NCBI RefSeq assembly: GCF_018140925.1
Contig: NZ_CP073315.1
Span: 1,116,001-1,180,000 of the forward strand
Source: Psychrobacillus sp. INOP01
Lineage (GTDB): Bacteria > Bacillota > Bacilli > Bacillales_A > Planococcaceae
Length of the DNA: 64,000 nt
Reading direction: 5' to 3'
Part shown: piece after piece, positions 8,618 through 17,048 of the stretch
Numbering within the stretch: position 1 is the first letter of the stretch
Layout: each line of letters begins with the position of its first letter
Translations under genes and position numbers: made by a program
The notes under the pieces: model-generated
Database searches by the model: none
Seen by the model: only the letters and a program-made list of their open reading frames with translations
What the model was told of the DNA's origin: nothing

Positions 8618-9871
8618 TCATTCAATTTTTTTCTTACGCCCAAACAGGATATAAAAATAGGTAGATGCAATAATATAAAGAATACCAGTAATCGTAAACG
8701 TATACGCATATCCCCAATAAAAGCCAAATGTCATGACAAGTCCAGTCGAAATTGCTCCAGTACTTGCCCAGCCTACATTAAATACCATTTGGTTTACCGA
8801 ATTCGCAAGCCCCTTATATTTATCCTGGACGAGATCCATTGCAATTGCGCTTTGAATAGGATTCCCAGCATTCATCAAAGCCTGACGCATTAAAAAAGCA
8901 ATAGAAGCGATGATTAAAGAATTAGTAAAACCAGTGATGAATAAAAATGGTATCGACAGCAGCTGAAAAATAACTAATGCCTTTACTTTACCAACCCTTT
9001 TCACTAAAGCAGGTCCTAGCAACATAGCTACAGCCGTCATTGCAGAGCCAAGTGACAATATGAGACCAATATACGTATTCGATGCATCAAAGCGATTAGA
9101 AAAATATAAATTCAAATAAGGAATGACAAGCCCTGAACCAGTTCCAATTAGTAAGTTTGCAAAGCCGAATAATAGGATAACCTTGAAATTTTTGCGGAAA
9201 CCATTCGGTGCATTTGTTTCAAATTCCTCAACCTTGATGTTTTTATCTTCTTTAACAATTACAGGTTTAAGTTGGAACAAAGGAAGCAAGCCGAATGTGA
9301 AAATGATTGCTCCTATAATTAATACATATTTAATCGAATCTACCGTAGGAATATTTCCAATTACATGAAGAGCATCAGCTAGCACCCCTCCCCCTAAACT
9401 TCCCACTACACTAGCAATGGTCATCAAGGAAAAGTGAATACTAAAAAGGTGCATACGCTCACTAGAGTCTGTATTTTCGGCTAAAAAAGGAACGCCGGAT
9501 ACCTGAACTAATGCCATAAATAATCCTGTAAAGAATGCAGCATAAATCAGTGATTGTTCGCCTGTTACTAAACTTCTGTAGAATAGGGTACTTGCAGCAA
9601 CTACAGCACCTGCGATTATGATTCTTTTCCTACCTAATTGGTCACTTAAATAACCTGCTGGCACTAACATAAGGGCAGAAGCAAGAGATGTCATGGAAAT
9701 AATCTTGCCATTAAGAGTTTCAGGGTAGCCAAGCTCTTTTATGTATAGGTTGTACATAACTGAAAATACACCCATTCCAATTTGAATGAGTATATTTGCA
9801 AGCATAAACATTTTCACATTCCTATTAAAGGAAGATAACTTCTTTTTCCAATCAGCAAACCAAATATACAT
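8618..9871 (-). CDS. MFS family transporter
   Basis: This 417-residue polytopic protein has about twelve hydrophobic segments in two halves. The typical MFS loop between segments 2 and 3 reads GYLSDQLGRKRIIIAG, with its second-half counterpart near LGPALVKRVGKVKAL. A hydrophilic central loop (EDKNIKVEEFE) separates the halves. Major facilitators of this type export drugs or move small solutes by proton coupling; no substrate can be assigned. The ATG at 9871 follows GAGGT. It lies 55 bases upstream of the regulator gene on the same strand, so read-through is possible. Confidence 0.85.
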   Translation of the reverse strand: MYIWFADWKKKLSSFNRNVKMFMLANILIQIGMGVFSVMYNLYIKELGYPETLNGKIISMTSLASALMLVPAGYLSDQLGRKRIIIAGAVVAASTLFYRSLVTGEQSLIYAAFFTGLFMALVQVSGVPFLAENTDSSERMHLFSIHFSLMTIASVVGSLGGGVLADALHVIGNIPTVDSIKYVLIIGAIIFTFGLLPLFQLKPVIVKEDKNIKVEEFETNAPNGFRKNFKVILLFGFANLLIGTGSGLVIPYLNLYFSNRFDASNTYIGLILSLGSAMTAVAMLLGPALVKRVGKVKALVIFQLLSIPFLFITGFTNSLIIASIAFLMRQALMNAGNPIQSAIAMDLVQDKYKGLANSVNQMVFNVGWASTGAISTGLVMTFGFYWGYAYTFTITGILYIIASTYFYILFGRKKKIE

Positions 9872-10021
9872 AGAGTACCTCTTCTTTTTTATTTCGGTAC
9901 TCTAAATATATGTTTTTCGAATAAAAATTTCAATCTAAAATATTTTCATTAATCTGTTGATGTCATGGAATTTTAGCTTACAAACTCCCTCTAGTCTCTT
10001 TGGAAGTCCTTAATAACAAGA

Positions 10022-10828
10022 TTATTGACTTGTCAAAGGGGGTCCGTTAGTAAGGTTTTCCTCAAATAGATCAATAATTTCTATAAAACGTTCTGCTTCT
10101 CTAAACGTGTGGTCTGCTAATAGTGGATGAATATTGCTCTTAATTCGACACGCCTCAATTAAGTCACGTGCCGTTTTCTTAAAATCTCTTAAAGAAACGA
10201 CAGATACTCGATTTTGATCTAAAAACTGGTGAAGCAGTGGAGGAGTCTCTGATTGTGGTCTCATGCTTTCCAAGTCAAGTGCTTGATATAATAACTGATC
10301 AAAATCGTGGCTAAATTCTCTTGCCTGATCGACTAATTTTCGTTCACTAGGATCTAAAAGATGACCAATAAATTTAGCATGGTCTGCCATAATTTTAAGG
10401 AAAAACACATTTTCTTTAATGATTGCTTCTGGTAAAGGCTGCAGTTTCCCTTCATTTAATTCTTTTAACCTTTTAGCAAAGTAAGCTGCCTCTCTACTTA
10501 TATGATCAACTAATAGTGGGTAATTGTTAGTTCTGATTTTGCATCGCAGTATTAGTCCTAATACTTTTCTTTTATACCCCCAAATCGATACGACCGCTTG
10601 ATACACATGTGAATTAAAAGCCTGTATTTGCCTTGGATCAGAATTCACAGAGTAACCCGCTAACTGCTCTTCAATTTTTTCAAAAATTGCAATGTACTGT
10701 TGTGCTTCTTCAATTAACTTTTCCTCATTAAAAGTAAATCCTAAGCTTAAAAATAATGCATGTTCCTTCATAATCCTAGACCAAAATCTAATTTCATCTA
10801 ATGACCTTTCAACAAACTCATTTGCCAA
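10022..10828 (-). CDS. DUF2935 protein, duplicated ferritin-like helical bundle
   Basis: This 268-residue helical protein has two similar halves. Each contains a helix with an acidic residue and a histidine: LDEIRFWSRIMKEHALFL near the start and FFLKIMADHAKFIGHLLDPSE in the middle. Each half also ends with a LVDHISREA or LADHTFREA helix. This is the DUF2935 pattern, which folds like ferritin-type bundles and probably binds metal. Its cellular role is unknown. The start is TTG at 10828 after GGAGGTGGATGG. No operon partner is visible. Confidence 0.8.
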   Translation of the reverse strand: MANEFVERSLDEIRFWSRIMKEHALFLSLGFTFNEEKLIEEAQQYIAIFEKIEEQLAGYSVNSDPRQIQAFNSHVYQAVVSIWGYKRKVLGLILRCKIRTNNYPLLVDHISREAAYFAKRLKELNEGKLQPLPEAIIKENVFFLKIMADHAKFIGHLLDPSERKLVDQAREFSHDFDQLLYQALDLESMRPQSETPPLLHQFLDQNRVSVVSLRDFKKTARDLIEACRIKSNIHPLLADHTFREAERFIEIIDLFEENLTNGPPLTSQ

Positions 10829-11040
10829 CCATCCACCTCCAAGTTTTTCTTACTGTTATCGTATGATACGTTTAGCAAAATAATCTCCAAACATTTTTTT
10901 CAAATGCTTCCTCGTCATTTGTCTAATTTCTCTGGTAGAAGAGATTGGTAAAACTTGATTGTTGGAGTTTTTTCAAGGAAACACTAGGCATCAAAAGAGA
11001 AAAAGACACCCAGTCCTTTTAAGAAGAGTAAACTTAGAAA

Positions 11041-11180
11041 CATCGTTGATTTCCGCTACGGCGGACACTTTTCGCTGGCATGGCTTCAGTCTCTTAGGGA
11101 CAACAGGATGTTGGTTACGAAGGCGTTGCCACTCGAGGTAGCGCTCTTAGGCTTTTTTCCTCTGTAAACAACTCTTTGGG
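11041..11180 (-). repeat. Dispersed GC-rich repeat, copy in the 10.8-11.3 kb gap
   Basis: The segment starts with CGTTGATTTCCGC and contains GGCGGACACTTTTCGCTGGC, the same end as the elements at 6835 and 21844 but in reverse orientation. The rest of the 486-base gap 10829-11314 shows no gene; open frames here run across the repeat. Confidence 0.5.
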
Positions 11181-11314
11181 GTCTCGACTTTCTAACTTTC
11201 TAGGTGATGGCTTATCGCTCACCCCACGGAAAAACATTGATATGACAATGTTCGTTACTTTTTAGTTTATTCGCAAACTTTCATTCGGGAAGATTTTTTA
11301 TTGTAGTTGGATAG

Positions 11315-11596
11315 TTATACATCTGAATTTTGGTTAGTACTTTTTAATTTTTTAAACTTAATAATGAATAGAATTATAAATAAAACCATAAGAAACAGAC
11401 CTAAATAGAGTAGCCCTGTTCCTAATGGATAGTTTATTGCATATTCTTTTTGATATTCCAATAGCTCTTTACTACTTATAGAATTAATATCTTGTAAAGG
11501 GATAAGAATGGTTTGTAATATATATCCAATTATTATTAAACAAAATGATAAAAAACTTATGCTAATAAGTGTTATCTTATCTAACATGAATCGCAT
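11315..11596 (-). CDS. Small two-span membrane protein, unknown function
   Basis: This 93-residue protein has two hydrophobic segments: about residues 8-32 with FLSFCLIIIGYILQTILI, and about 59-83 with GLLYLGLFLMVLFIILFII. A short extracellular loop joins them, and a lysine-rich tail should be cytoplasmic. A clear GAGGTG site precedes the ATG at 11596. I do not recognise the family. It is a single gene between the DUF2935 gene and bmrD, and no terminator is obvious. Confidence 0.6.
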   Translation of the reverse strand: MRFMLDKITLISISFLSFCLIIIGYILQTILIPLQDINSISSKELLEYQKEYAINYPLGTGLLYLGLFLMVLFIILFIIKFKKLKSTNQNSDV

Positions 11597-11750
11597 AATA
11601 TCACCTCAATTTTTTGCTATTACATACATAGACGTTTTCATTTAATAAAGGTTGTTCTATACAAAAAATATTCCCAAAACGTGATTTGAGAACCTTCTCA
11701 ATTATCATTGGAGTTACTCAAAATTCTGGAGATTTTCCTTGTTAGAACCT

Positions 11751-11783
11751 ATGTACACGGTACATTTTTATATACTTTCCTAT
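11751..11783. repeat. Short dispersed repeat with palindrome, copy 2
   Basis: Near-identical to 7178-7210, including ATGTACACGGTACAT and the following TTTTATATACTTTC. It again lies directly beyond a minus-strand terminator. Confidence 0.6.
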
Positions 11784-11786
11784 ATG

Positions 11787-11836
11787 TAAAAAAAGGGAAT
11801 ATCCCCGCATGTGTTATACATGCTGAGATACTCCTG
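11787..11836 (-). terminator. Terminator of bmrCD
   Basis: On the minus strand GGAGTATC...GCATG pairs with CATGC...GATATTCC across the bmrD stop codon, and seven T residues follow. Confidence 0.65.
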
Positions 11837-13553
11837 CTTGTAATTTATACATTTGTTCATAGCGACCTTGTAGCTGTATTAACTCGTCGTGAGATCCACT
11901 TTCGACAATTTCACCTCGGTCTAGTACTAAAATGCGATCAGCATTTTTAATAGTAGAAAGTCGATGAGCGATGATAAAAGTGGTTCTTCCTTTTTTCAAA
12001 ACGTCCATCGCATGTTGAATAATTTCCTCGGTTTCTGTATCAATATTAGATGTCGCTTCATCCAATATTAATATAGCCGGATCGAATGCAAGAGCTCTTG
12101 CGAAAGAAACGAGCTGTCGTTGACCGGACGATAATGTGCTCCCCTTTTCAATAACAGGTTCATCCAAGCCTTTTTCAAGATTTTTCAATACTCGCTCCCC
12201 GCCGACAGCCTCTAAAGCAGCCTCAACTGTCTCTCGAGAAATACGCGGATCACTTAAACTTACATTTGACTCTATCGTTCCTGAAAACAAATAAGGATCC
12301 TGTAAAACAATGCCCATATGATCACGGATCGTTTGTCTAGATACGGTAGTTATATCTATTCCATCTATTAAAATTCTCCCTTTGGAAGGATCATAAAATC
12401 GGAACAACAAGTTCATAATAGAGCTTTTACCTGACCCTGTATGACCGACCAGCGCTACTGTCTCTCCTTTATTTGCTACAAAGTTCAAATTTTTCAATAC
12501 ATATTCATCTGCTTTATATGCAAAGGAAACATCTTGAAACTCCACATTTCCTTCATATCTTTTCATACGTTCGTCTTTAACTTCTTCTCCTGTTTCATCA
12601 AGTAATTGGAACACTCGATGGCCAGCAACCAATGACCTTTCTAACTGAGCAAATTGGTTAACAATCCCTGTGATTGGATTAAATAAACGAGTCGTATAGT
12701 CTACAAAGGCATAAAGCATACCTGCTGAAATGATTGTATTTGGCTCCATGGATAAGCTTCCGAAATACCAGATGAACATCACAAACATAATCGTACGAAG
12801 TACACTTACTAAGTTAAATGAAGTTGCTGAGTCTAGAGTAAGTAACTTTTTCTGATAAGTATAATGTTCTTCATTCATCTCTTCAAATTCGCGTTCCATT
12901 TGCTTCTCGCGTTTAAATGCTTGAATAATGGACATCCCTTGGATGGATTCATTTAACATAGCATTTAAATCGGCAATTTTCGTACGAACTACATGATTAT
13001 ATTTAGATGCATACTTCCGATAAGCAATCATCCAAACATACACAATAGGAACAACAAATAGTGCCATTAAAGCCATTTGCACATTTAAGATGAACAATGC
13101 TACGTAAACCCCTGCAATAGAAATGATACTAGTTGCAAACTGAGATAATACTTGCACATATAAATTACGAATTGCTTCTGTATCATTCGTAACACGTGCT
13201 ACAACTTTTCCAGCAGGCAAGTTATCAAAATACTGTATTGGCAATGTTTGAATATGTTGAAAAACATCATTTCTGAGCTTTTGCACAACTCGGTTTGCAC
13301 CAATCTGCAAATTGATAAACATAAAATATCTAAACACCGCTGTTACAATAGCTAAACCAAAGTAGACAGCTAATAACATTAATATAGGCTGAAGGTTAAT
13401 AGCTCCATCTGTAATATGGTCATCGATAATTTTCTTAGCAATGAATGGACCGGTTAAATCAGCAAATACCGCAATAGTTAAAAAGATTAGACCAAGGATA
13501 ATTGGTTTTTTATAAAATAACGCATAATGGTAGAGTCGTTTTCCTGTACTCAT
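11814..13553 (-). CDS. bmrD: BmrD/YheH-like multidrug ABC exporter subunit lacking the extracellular insert
   Basis: This 579-residue half-transporter has six membrane spans, then an ATPase domain with Walker A GHTGSGKSS, Q-loop VLQDPYLFSG, signature SSGQRQ, Walker B ILILDEA and the H-switch IIAHR. Those match B. subtilis BmrD (YheH) strongly, including DNLPAGKVVARVTNDTEAIR. BmrD is 673 residues long because of a roughly 90-residue extracellular stretch between spans 1 and 2. Here span 1 is followed directly by IIDDHITDGAINLQPILML, so that stretch is absent. The bmrC TGA and the bmrD ATG overlap by four bases. The pair should form one heterodimeric drug exporter. Confidence 0.85.
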   Translation of the reverse strand: MSTGKRLYHYALFYKKPIILGLIFLTIAVFADLTGPFIAKKIIDDHITDGAINLQPILMLLAVYFGLAIVTAVFRYFMFINLQIGANRVVQKLRNDVFQHIQTLPIQYFDNLPAGKVVARVTNDTEAIRNLYVQVLSQFATSIISIAGVYVALFILNVQMALMALFVVPIVYVWMIAYRKYASKYNHVVRTKIADLNAMLNESIQGMSIIQAFKREKQMEREFEEMNEEHYTYQKKLLTLDSATSFNLVSVLRTIMFVMFIWYFGSLSMEPNTIISAGMLYAFVDYTTRLFNPITGIVNQFAQLERSLVAGHRVFQLLDETGEEVKDERMKRYEGNVEFQDVSFAYKADEYVLKNLNFVANKGETVALVGHTGSGKSSIMNLLFRFYDPSKGRILIDGIDITTVSRQTIRDHMGIVLQDPYLFSGTIESNVSLSDPRISRETVEAALEAVGGERVLKNLEKGLDEPVIEKGSTLSSGQRQLVSFARALAFDPAILILDEATSNIDTETEEIIQHAMDVLKKGRTTFIIAHRLSTIKNADRILVLDRGEIVESGSHDELIQLQGRYEQMYKLQAGVSQHV

Positions 13554-15292
13554 GACGACACCCCCTCAAGCTGTTGACGATCATATTGCTCTTTGTACCA
13601 ACCATTTTGTTCAAGAAGTTCTTCATGAGAACCTTCTTCCACAATAAGACCTTCATCTAAAACGATAATATGGTCAGCATGCTGTATACCCGACAATCGA
13701 TGCGTCGTAATAATTGTTGTCTTTCCACTACGTTCATTTTGTATATTTTCGATAATTTTAGCTTCTGTCTTTGCATCTACTGCAGAAAGAGAATCATCTA
13801 ACAGTAAAATTTCTGGATTTTTAATAAGTGCACGTGCAATGGATACACGTTGTTTTTGTCCACCAGATAATGATACCCCTTTTTCCCCAACTAACGTTTC
13901 TAAGCCCATCGGTAAATTCATTAAATCCTGTTGAAAATGTGCAAGTCGAATTGCTTCTTCTAACTCATCTTCCGTCGCATCTTCTTTACCAAAAAGAATG
14001 TTTTGACGAATCGTTCTAGAAAACAATACATGGTCCTGTGGAACATATCCAATCCATTCTAGAACCTGATCTTTCGTTTGTGCAGAAATTGCAGTCTCTC
14101 CTATTGTAAGCTGACCAGCACCAATCGGATATTCCTTTAATAATTGCTTCATAAAGGTAGTTTTTCCGGAACCAGTTTTACCTACAATCCCAAGTGTCTG
14201 ACCTTTTTGGAGGTTCACTCGAATATTTTGAAGATTTTTTACTTGGGACAATGGGTATTGGAATCCAACATCCTTAAATCCAATGGAATCCACACTATTT
14301 AACTGGACTGGTGATATAGGATCTTTTACATCTTGGTCGTAGTCTAGTGTTTCTTGCACACGATCAAGCGAGGCATTTCCACGCTGCATTACATTGATTA
14401 ACTCTCCAATTGCAAACATCGGCCAAATTGCCATTCCTAAGTAAACGTTAAAGGTGATTAAATTACCAACTGTCATTTCACCCTTTGATACTAGATAAGC
14501 ACCATAACCTAGGGCAACTACATAACTGATACCGGTTCCCACTTTAGTAATAGGACCGAAAAGTGCATCAATTCGTTCTACAACCATATTTTTTTCATAG
14601 ACTTCTTCACTCATATCAGCAAATTTCTGTTCATCAGCTCTTTCTTGGACATAAGCGCGGATAACGCGAACCCCAGCAACTGATTCTAATACACGGTCAT
14701 TTAAATCACCAAATGCATCCTGTGCAACCATATACTTTTCGTGAATAATTTTCCCAAGATATTGCATTATAAATGCTAGAATAGGTATTGGTAAAATTGC
14801 AAAAATAGTAAGTTTCCATGAAATGATAAAGCCCATTGCAAGTATAAGTGCAGCCATATACATGGTCGAATCAATTAATGTCATGATTCCAAATCCTGCT
14901 GTAGTTGCTACAGCATTCAAATCATTTGTTGCACGGGCCATTAAATCACCCGTACGATTTTTTTCGTAAAATGTAGGTGTCATGTTCAAAAATTTTAAGT
15001 TTAACTTTGAACGTAATATACGCTCGATCGTGATCGAACCACCAAATAATTGATATTGCCAAACAAAGTTAAGCCCATAACCTATAATAATTATTCCAAC
15101 AAAATAGAGTACATATTGCATTAATGACTCTTTTGTCATTTCCCCCATAGTTATTGAATCGATTGCCTCACCAACTAACCACGGTGGTAAAACCTCAAAT
15201 GCACTAGCAATTATTAACAGACTAACCGCTACTGTATAACGCTTCCAATGATCTTTAAAAAACCATTTCAATTTAAATAAAACAGAAAACAT
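13550..15292 (-). CDS. bmrC: BmrC/YheI-like multidrug ABC exporter subunit
   Basis: This 580-residue half-transporter has six membrane spans and an ATPase domain with Walker A GKTGSGKTT, VPQDHVLFSRTI, signature LSGGQKQR, ILLLDDSLSAVD and the ITTHR switch. Aspartate replaces the usual catalytic glutamate after Walker B (LLLDD), the expected degenerate site of BmrC-type subunits. The N terminus MFSVLFKLKWFFKDHW resembles YheI. It is translationally coupled to bmrD. A ribosome site AGAGGGG lies seven bases before the ATG, and the leader upstream holds two small open frames and a terminator. Confidence 0.87.
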   Translation of the reverse strand: MFSVLFKLKWFFKDHWKRYTVAVSLLIIASAFEVLPPWLVGEAIDSITMGEMTKESLMQYVLYFVGIIIIGYGLNFVWQYQLFGGSITIERILRSKLNLKFLNMTPTFYEKNRTGDLMARATNDLNAVATTAGFGIMTLIDSTMYMAALILAMGFIISWKLTIFAILPIPILAFIMQYLGKIIHEKYMVAQDAFGDLNDRVLESVAGVRVIRAYVQERADEQKFADMSEEVYEKNMVVERIDALFGPITKVGTGISYVVALGYGAYLVSKGEMTVGNLITFNVYLGMAIWPMFAIGELINVMQRGNASLDRVQETLDYDQDVKDPISPVQLNSVDSIGFKDVGFQYPLSQVKNLQNIRVNLQKGQTLGIVGKTGSGKTTFMKQLLKEYPIGAGQLTIGETAISAQTKDQVLEWIGYVPQDHVLFSRTIRQNILFGKEDATEDELEEAIRLAHFQQDLMNLPMGLETLVGEKGVSLSGGQKQRVSIARALIKNPEILLLDDSLSAVDAKTEAKIIENIQNERSGKTTIITTHRLSGIQHADHIIVLDEGLIVEEGSHEELLEQNGWYKEQYDRQQLEGVSS

Positions 15293-15333
15293 TGTATAAC
15301 CCCTCTTTTCTTCTTTCTACACATACTTATTAG

Positions 15334-15390
15334 CTATCCACCTTCAAGAGATTCCTTTAGTAAAATTTGTTTTGTCCGTTGAATATTCAT
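15334..15390 (-). CDS. Small ORF 2 in the bmrCD leader, 18 codons
   Basis: ATG at 15390 follows AAAAGGAG at eight bases and encodes MNIQRTKQILLKESLEGG before TAG, ending 41 bases upstream of bmrC. It lies after the leader terminator, so it is made only on read-through transcripts and may couple to bmrC translation. It has no recognised family and could be incidental. Confidence 0.4.
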   Translation of the reverse strand: MNIQRTKQILLKESLEGG

Positions 15391-15442
15391 ATCCAACACT
15401 CCTTTTCCTATTTTTCACCAAAAATTGGAAGTAAAAAGACAT

Positions 15443-15480
15443 AAAAAAGCGCATTACCCATCTAGAGGTAATGCGCTTTA
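15443..15480 (-). terminator. Attenuator terminator in the bmrCD leader
   Basis: On the minus strand AAAGCGCATTACC pairs with GGGTAATGCGCTTT around TCTAGAT, and T residues follow. It lies between the promoter and bmrC, downstream of a small open frame, so it must be bypassed for bmrCD expression. Confidence 0.8.
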
Positions 15481-15518
15481 ATAATAGACAATATAATACG
15501 TAAATGTCTGTTATTAAA

Positions 15519-15587
15519 TCATTTCCAGTCTAATGGTAGGTATGAACAACTTATAAAGTTAACAACGCCATCTTTTAAACGAATCAT
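15519..15587 (-). CDS. Candidate bmrCD leader peptide, 22 codons
   Basis: GGAGG lies nine bases before ATG at 15587. The frame reads MIRLKDGVVNFISCSYLPLDWK then TGA, ending 39 bases before the terminator stem. B. subtilis bmrCD is preceded by a small translated leader, bmrB, linked to attenuation by ribosome-targeting drugs. This peptide would have the same role by position; I see no convincing sequence similarity from memory. An inverted repeat (ATAACAGACA with TGTCTATTAT) lies between the stop and the terminator. Confidence 0.55.
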   Translation of the reverse strand: MIRLKDGVVNFISCSYLPLDWK

Positions 15588-15625
15588 TTTGTCATACCTC
15601 CATTTCCATTTTTTTGTGTATATTA

Positions 15626-15655
15626 ACAGTAGCATACCGAAAATTTAATTGTCAA
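15626..15655 (-). promoter_or_regulatory. bmrCD promoter
   Basis: On the minus strand TTGACA (15650-15655) is followed after 18 bases by TACTGT (15626-15631) with an extended TGC. The leader ORF starts about 40 bases downstream. Confidence 0.6.
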
Positions 15656-15669
15656 TACTTTTTGAATTT

Positions 15670-16827
15670 TTATAATGAATGGACTATTGCACCTAACACA
15701 ACACTTATGAGTACTACTTTGTATGGTGCTAATTTATATACAACTAATAGCGTAAAAGTTATTAATACAATCACAAAATCCATCGGACTATTCACAGCAC
15801 TCGTGAATACTGGATCATAAAGTGCTGCAAGAAGAATTCCTACAACAGCAGCATTAACTCCCTTTAAAGCGGATTGAATCCCTTTTTTGGAACGAATAAT
15901 AGACCAAAATGGCAATGTTCCAATAACCAATAAAAATGATGGTAGAAACATCGCAAAAACTGCTATCAATGCTCCACCAGTTCCAGCAGTTATTTGTCCT
16001 AAAAAACCAGCAATCGTGAATAACGGTCCAGGTACTGCCTGTGCTGCTCCGTACCCAGTAAGGAACATATCTGCAGATACATCTACTTCCCTTTGTAACA
16101 TTGGTAATACAACATGCCCTCCACCAAATACAATCGATCCAACTCGGTAATAAGTATCAAAAATTGCATAATAGACAGATTGTGCAAATGGCTTTAGTAG
16201 AGGCAGTACAATTAGTAACATAAAAAATAATATCCAGCTAATTATTCCTGTCTTTTTTCCAAAGCTTAGCTTCATCTCAGGGACAGAATCAATTGATTCA
16301 TTTTTAAAATACAAATAACCAAAAATGCCTGAAATGATAATGATCGCTATTTGACCAACTGCCGTAGGAATAAGCAACGTGAGTATTGCACATCCTATTG
16401 CAATAGTAATCCTTATACGATCTGGAGCTAATGATTTTTGCATACCAATTAAGGCATGTGCAACAACTGCAACTGCCACTATTTTTAACCCTTGGATCCA
16501 ACCACTATCAAAAGAACCCGAACTTGAGATGAATGCAGCGAATACCATTAAAAGGATTACCGATGGCATCGTAAAACCAATCCATGAAATAATACCTCCC
16601 AATATTCCACCTCTTAATAATCCAATAGAGATTCCTACTTGAGAGGAAGCTGGTCCAGGTAAAAACTGACATAACGCAACGATATCCGCATACAATTTGT
16701 CATCTAGCCATTTTCTTTTATCCACATATTCGGCCCGAAAATAACCTATATGAGCGGCTGGTCCTCCAAAAGATGTTAAACCAAGCTTAGTAGATGCCTT
16801 CAGTATTTCTATATATTTGTTTTTCAT
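15670..16827 (-). CDS. chrA: ChrA-family chromate transporter, fused two-domain form
   Basis: This 385-residue membrane protein contains two homologous CHR domains. The first has LTSFGGPAAHIGYFR and LCQFLPGPASSQVGI. The second has SIVFGGGHVVLPML and QAVPGPLFTIAGFLG. About ten hydrophobic segments are present. ChrA proteins export chromate, often by proton exchange; many housekeeping relatives have unproven substrates. AGGAGG precedes the ATG at 16827. It lies upstream of bmrCD on the same strand, but bmrCD has its own promoter immediately after the chrA stop. Confidence 0.88.
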   Translation of the reverse strand: MKNKYIEILKASTKLGLTSFGGPAAHIGYFRAEYVDKRKWLDDKLYADIVALCQFLPGPASSQVGISIGLLRGGILGGIISWIGFTMPSVILLMVFAAFISSSGSFDSGWIQGLKIVAVAVVAHALIGMQKSLAPDRIRITIAIGCAILTLLIPTAVGQIAIIIISGIFGYLYFKNESIDSVPEMKLSFGKKTGIISWILFFMLLIVLPLLKPFAQSVYYAIFDTYYRVGSIVFGGGHVVLPMLQREVDVSADMFLTGYGAAQAVPGPLFTIAGFLGQITAGTGGALIAVFAMFLPSFLLVIGTLPFWSIIRSKKGIQSALKGVNAAVVGILLAALYDPVFTSAVNSPMDFVIVLITFTLLVVYKLAPYKVVLISVVLGAIVHSL

Positions 16828-16994
16828 CTGGACCTCCTCAACTATATTAATCTATATTATCTAATATTCTTAAGCGCAAAGATATTAAGCTTTTGTAAAT
16901 ATTAATAATAGTTTAGCTCTATTTAAAGTAGAAAGATTTGTAATTTCTTTTTTTATATTTTATTATTAAACGTATAAACTATTTTTTAGAAAAC

Positions 16995-17042
16995 AGGAGG
17001 TGTACACTTTGTCTTACCCCTCATTTGGGTTAGGGACAAAGT
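16995..17042 (+). promoter_or_regulatory. Hairpin and short upstream frame between SD and start of the CBS transporter
   Basis: AGGAGG (16995-17000) is 48 bases ahead of the TTG start of the transporter. Between them ACTTTGTC (17007-17014) and GACAAAGT (17035-17042) form a stem, with an inner ACCC/GGGT. The ribosome site also serves a TTG at 17009 for an 11-codon frame (MSYPSFGLGTK, stop 17042-17044) that ends five bases before the transporter start. Folding would bring SD and start close together. Confidence 0.6.
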
Positions 17043-17048
17043 AATTAT

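Noticed and set aside
10959-11141. 60-codon plus-strand frame
   Set aside because: It runs through a GC-rich dispersed repeat and has no ribosome site.
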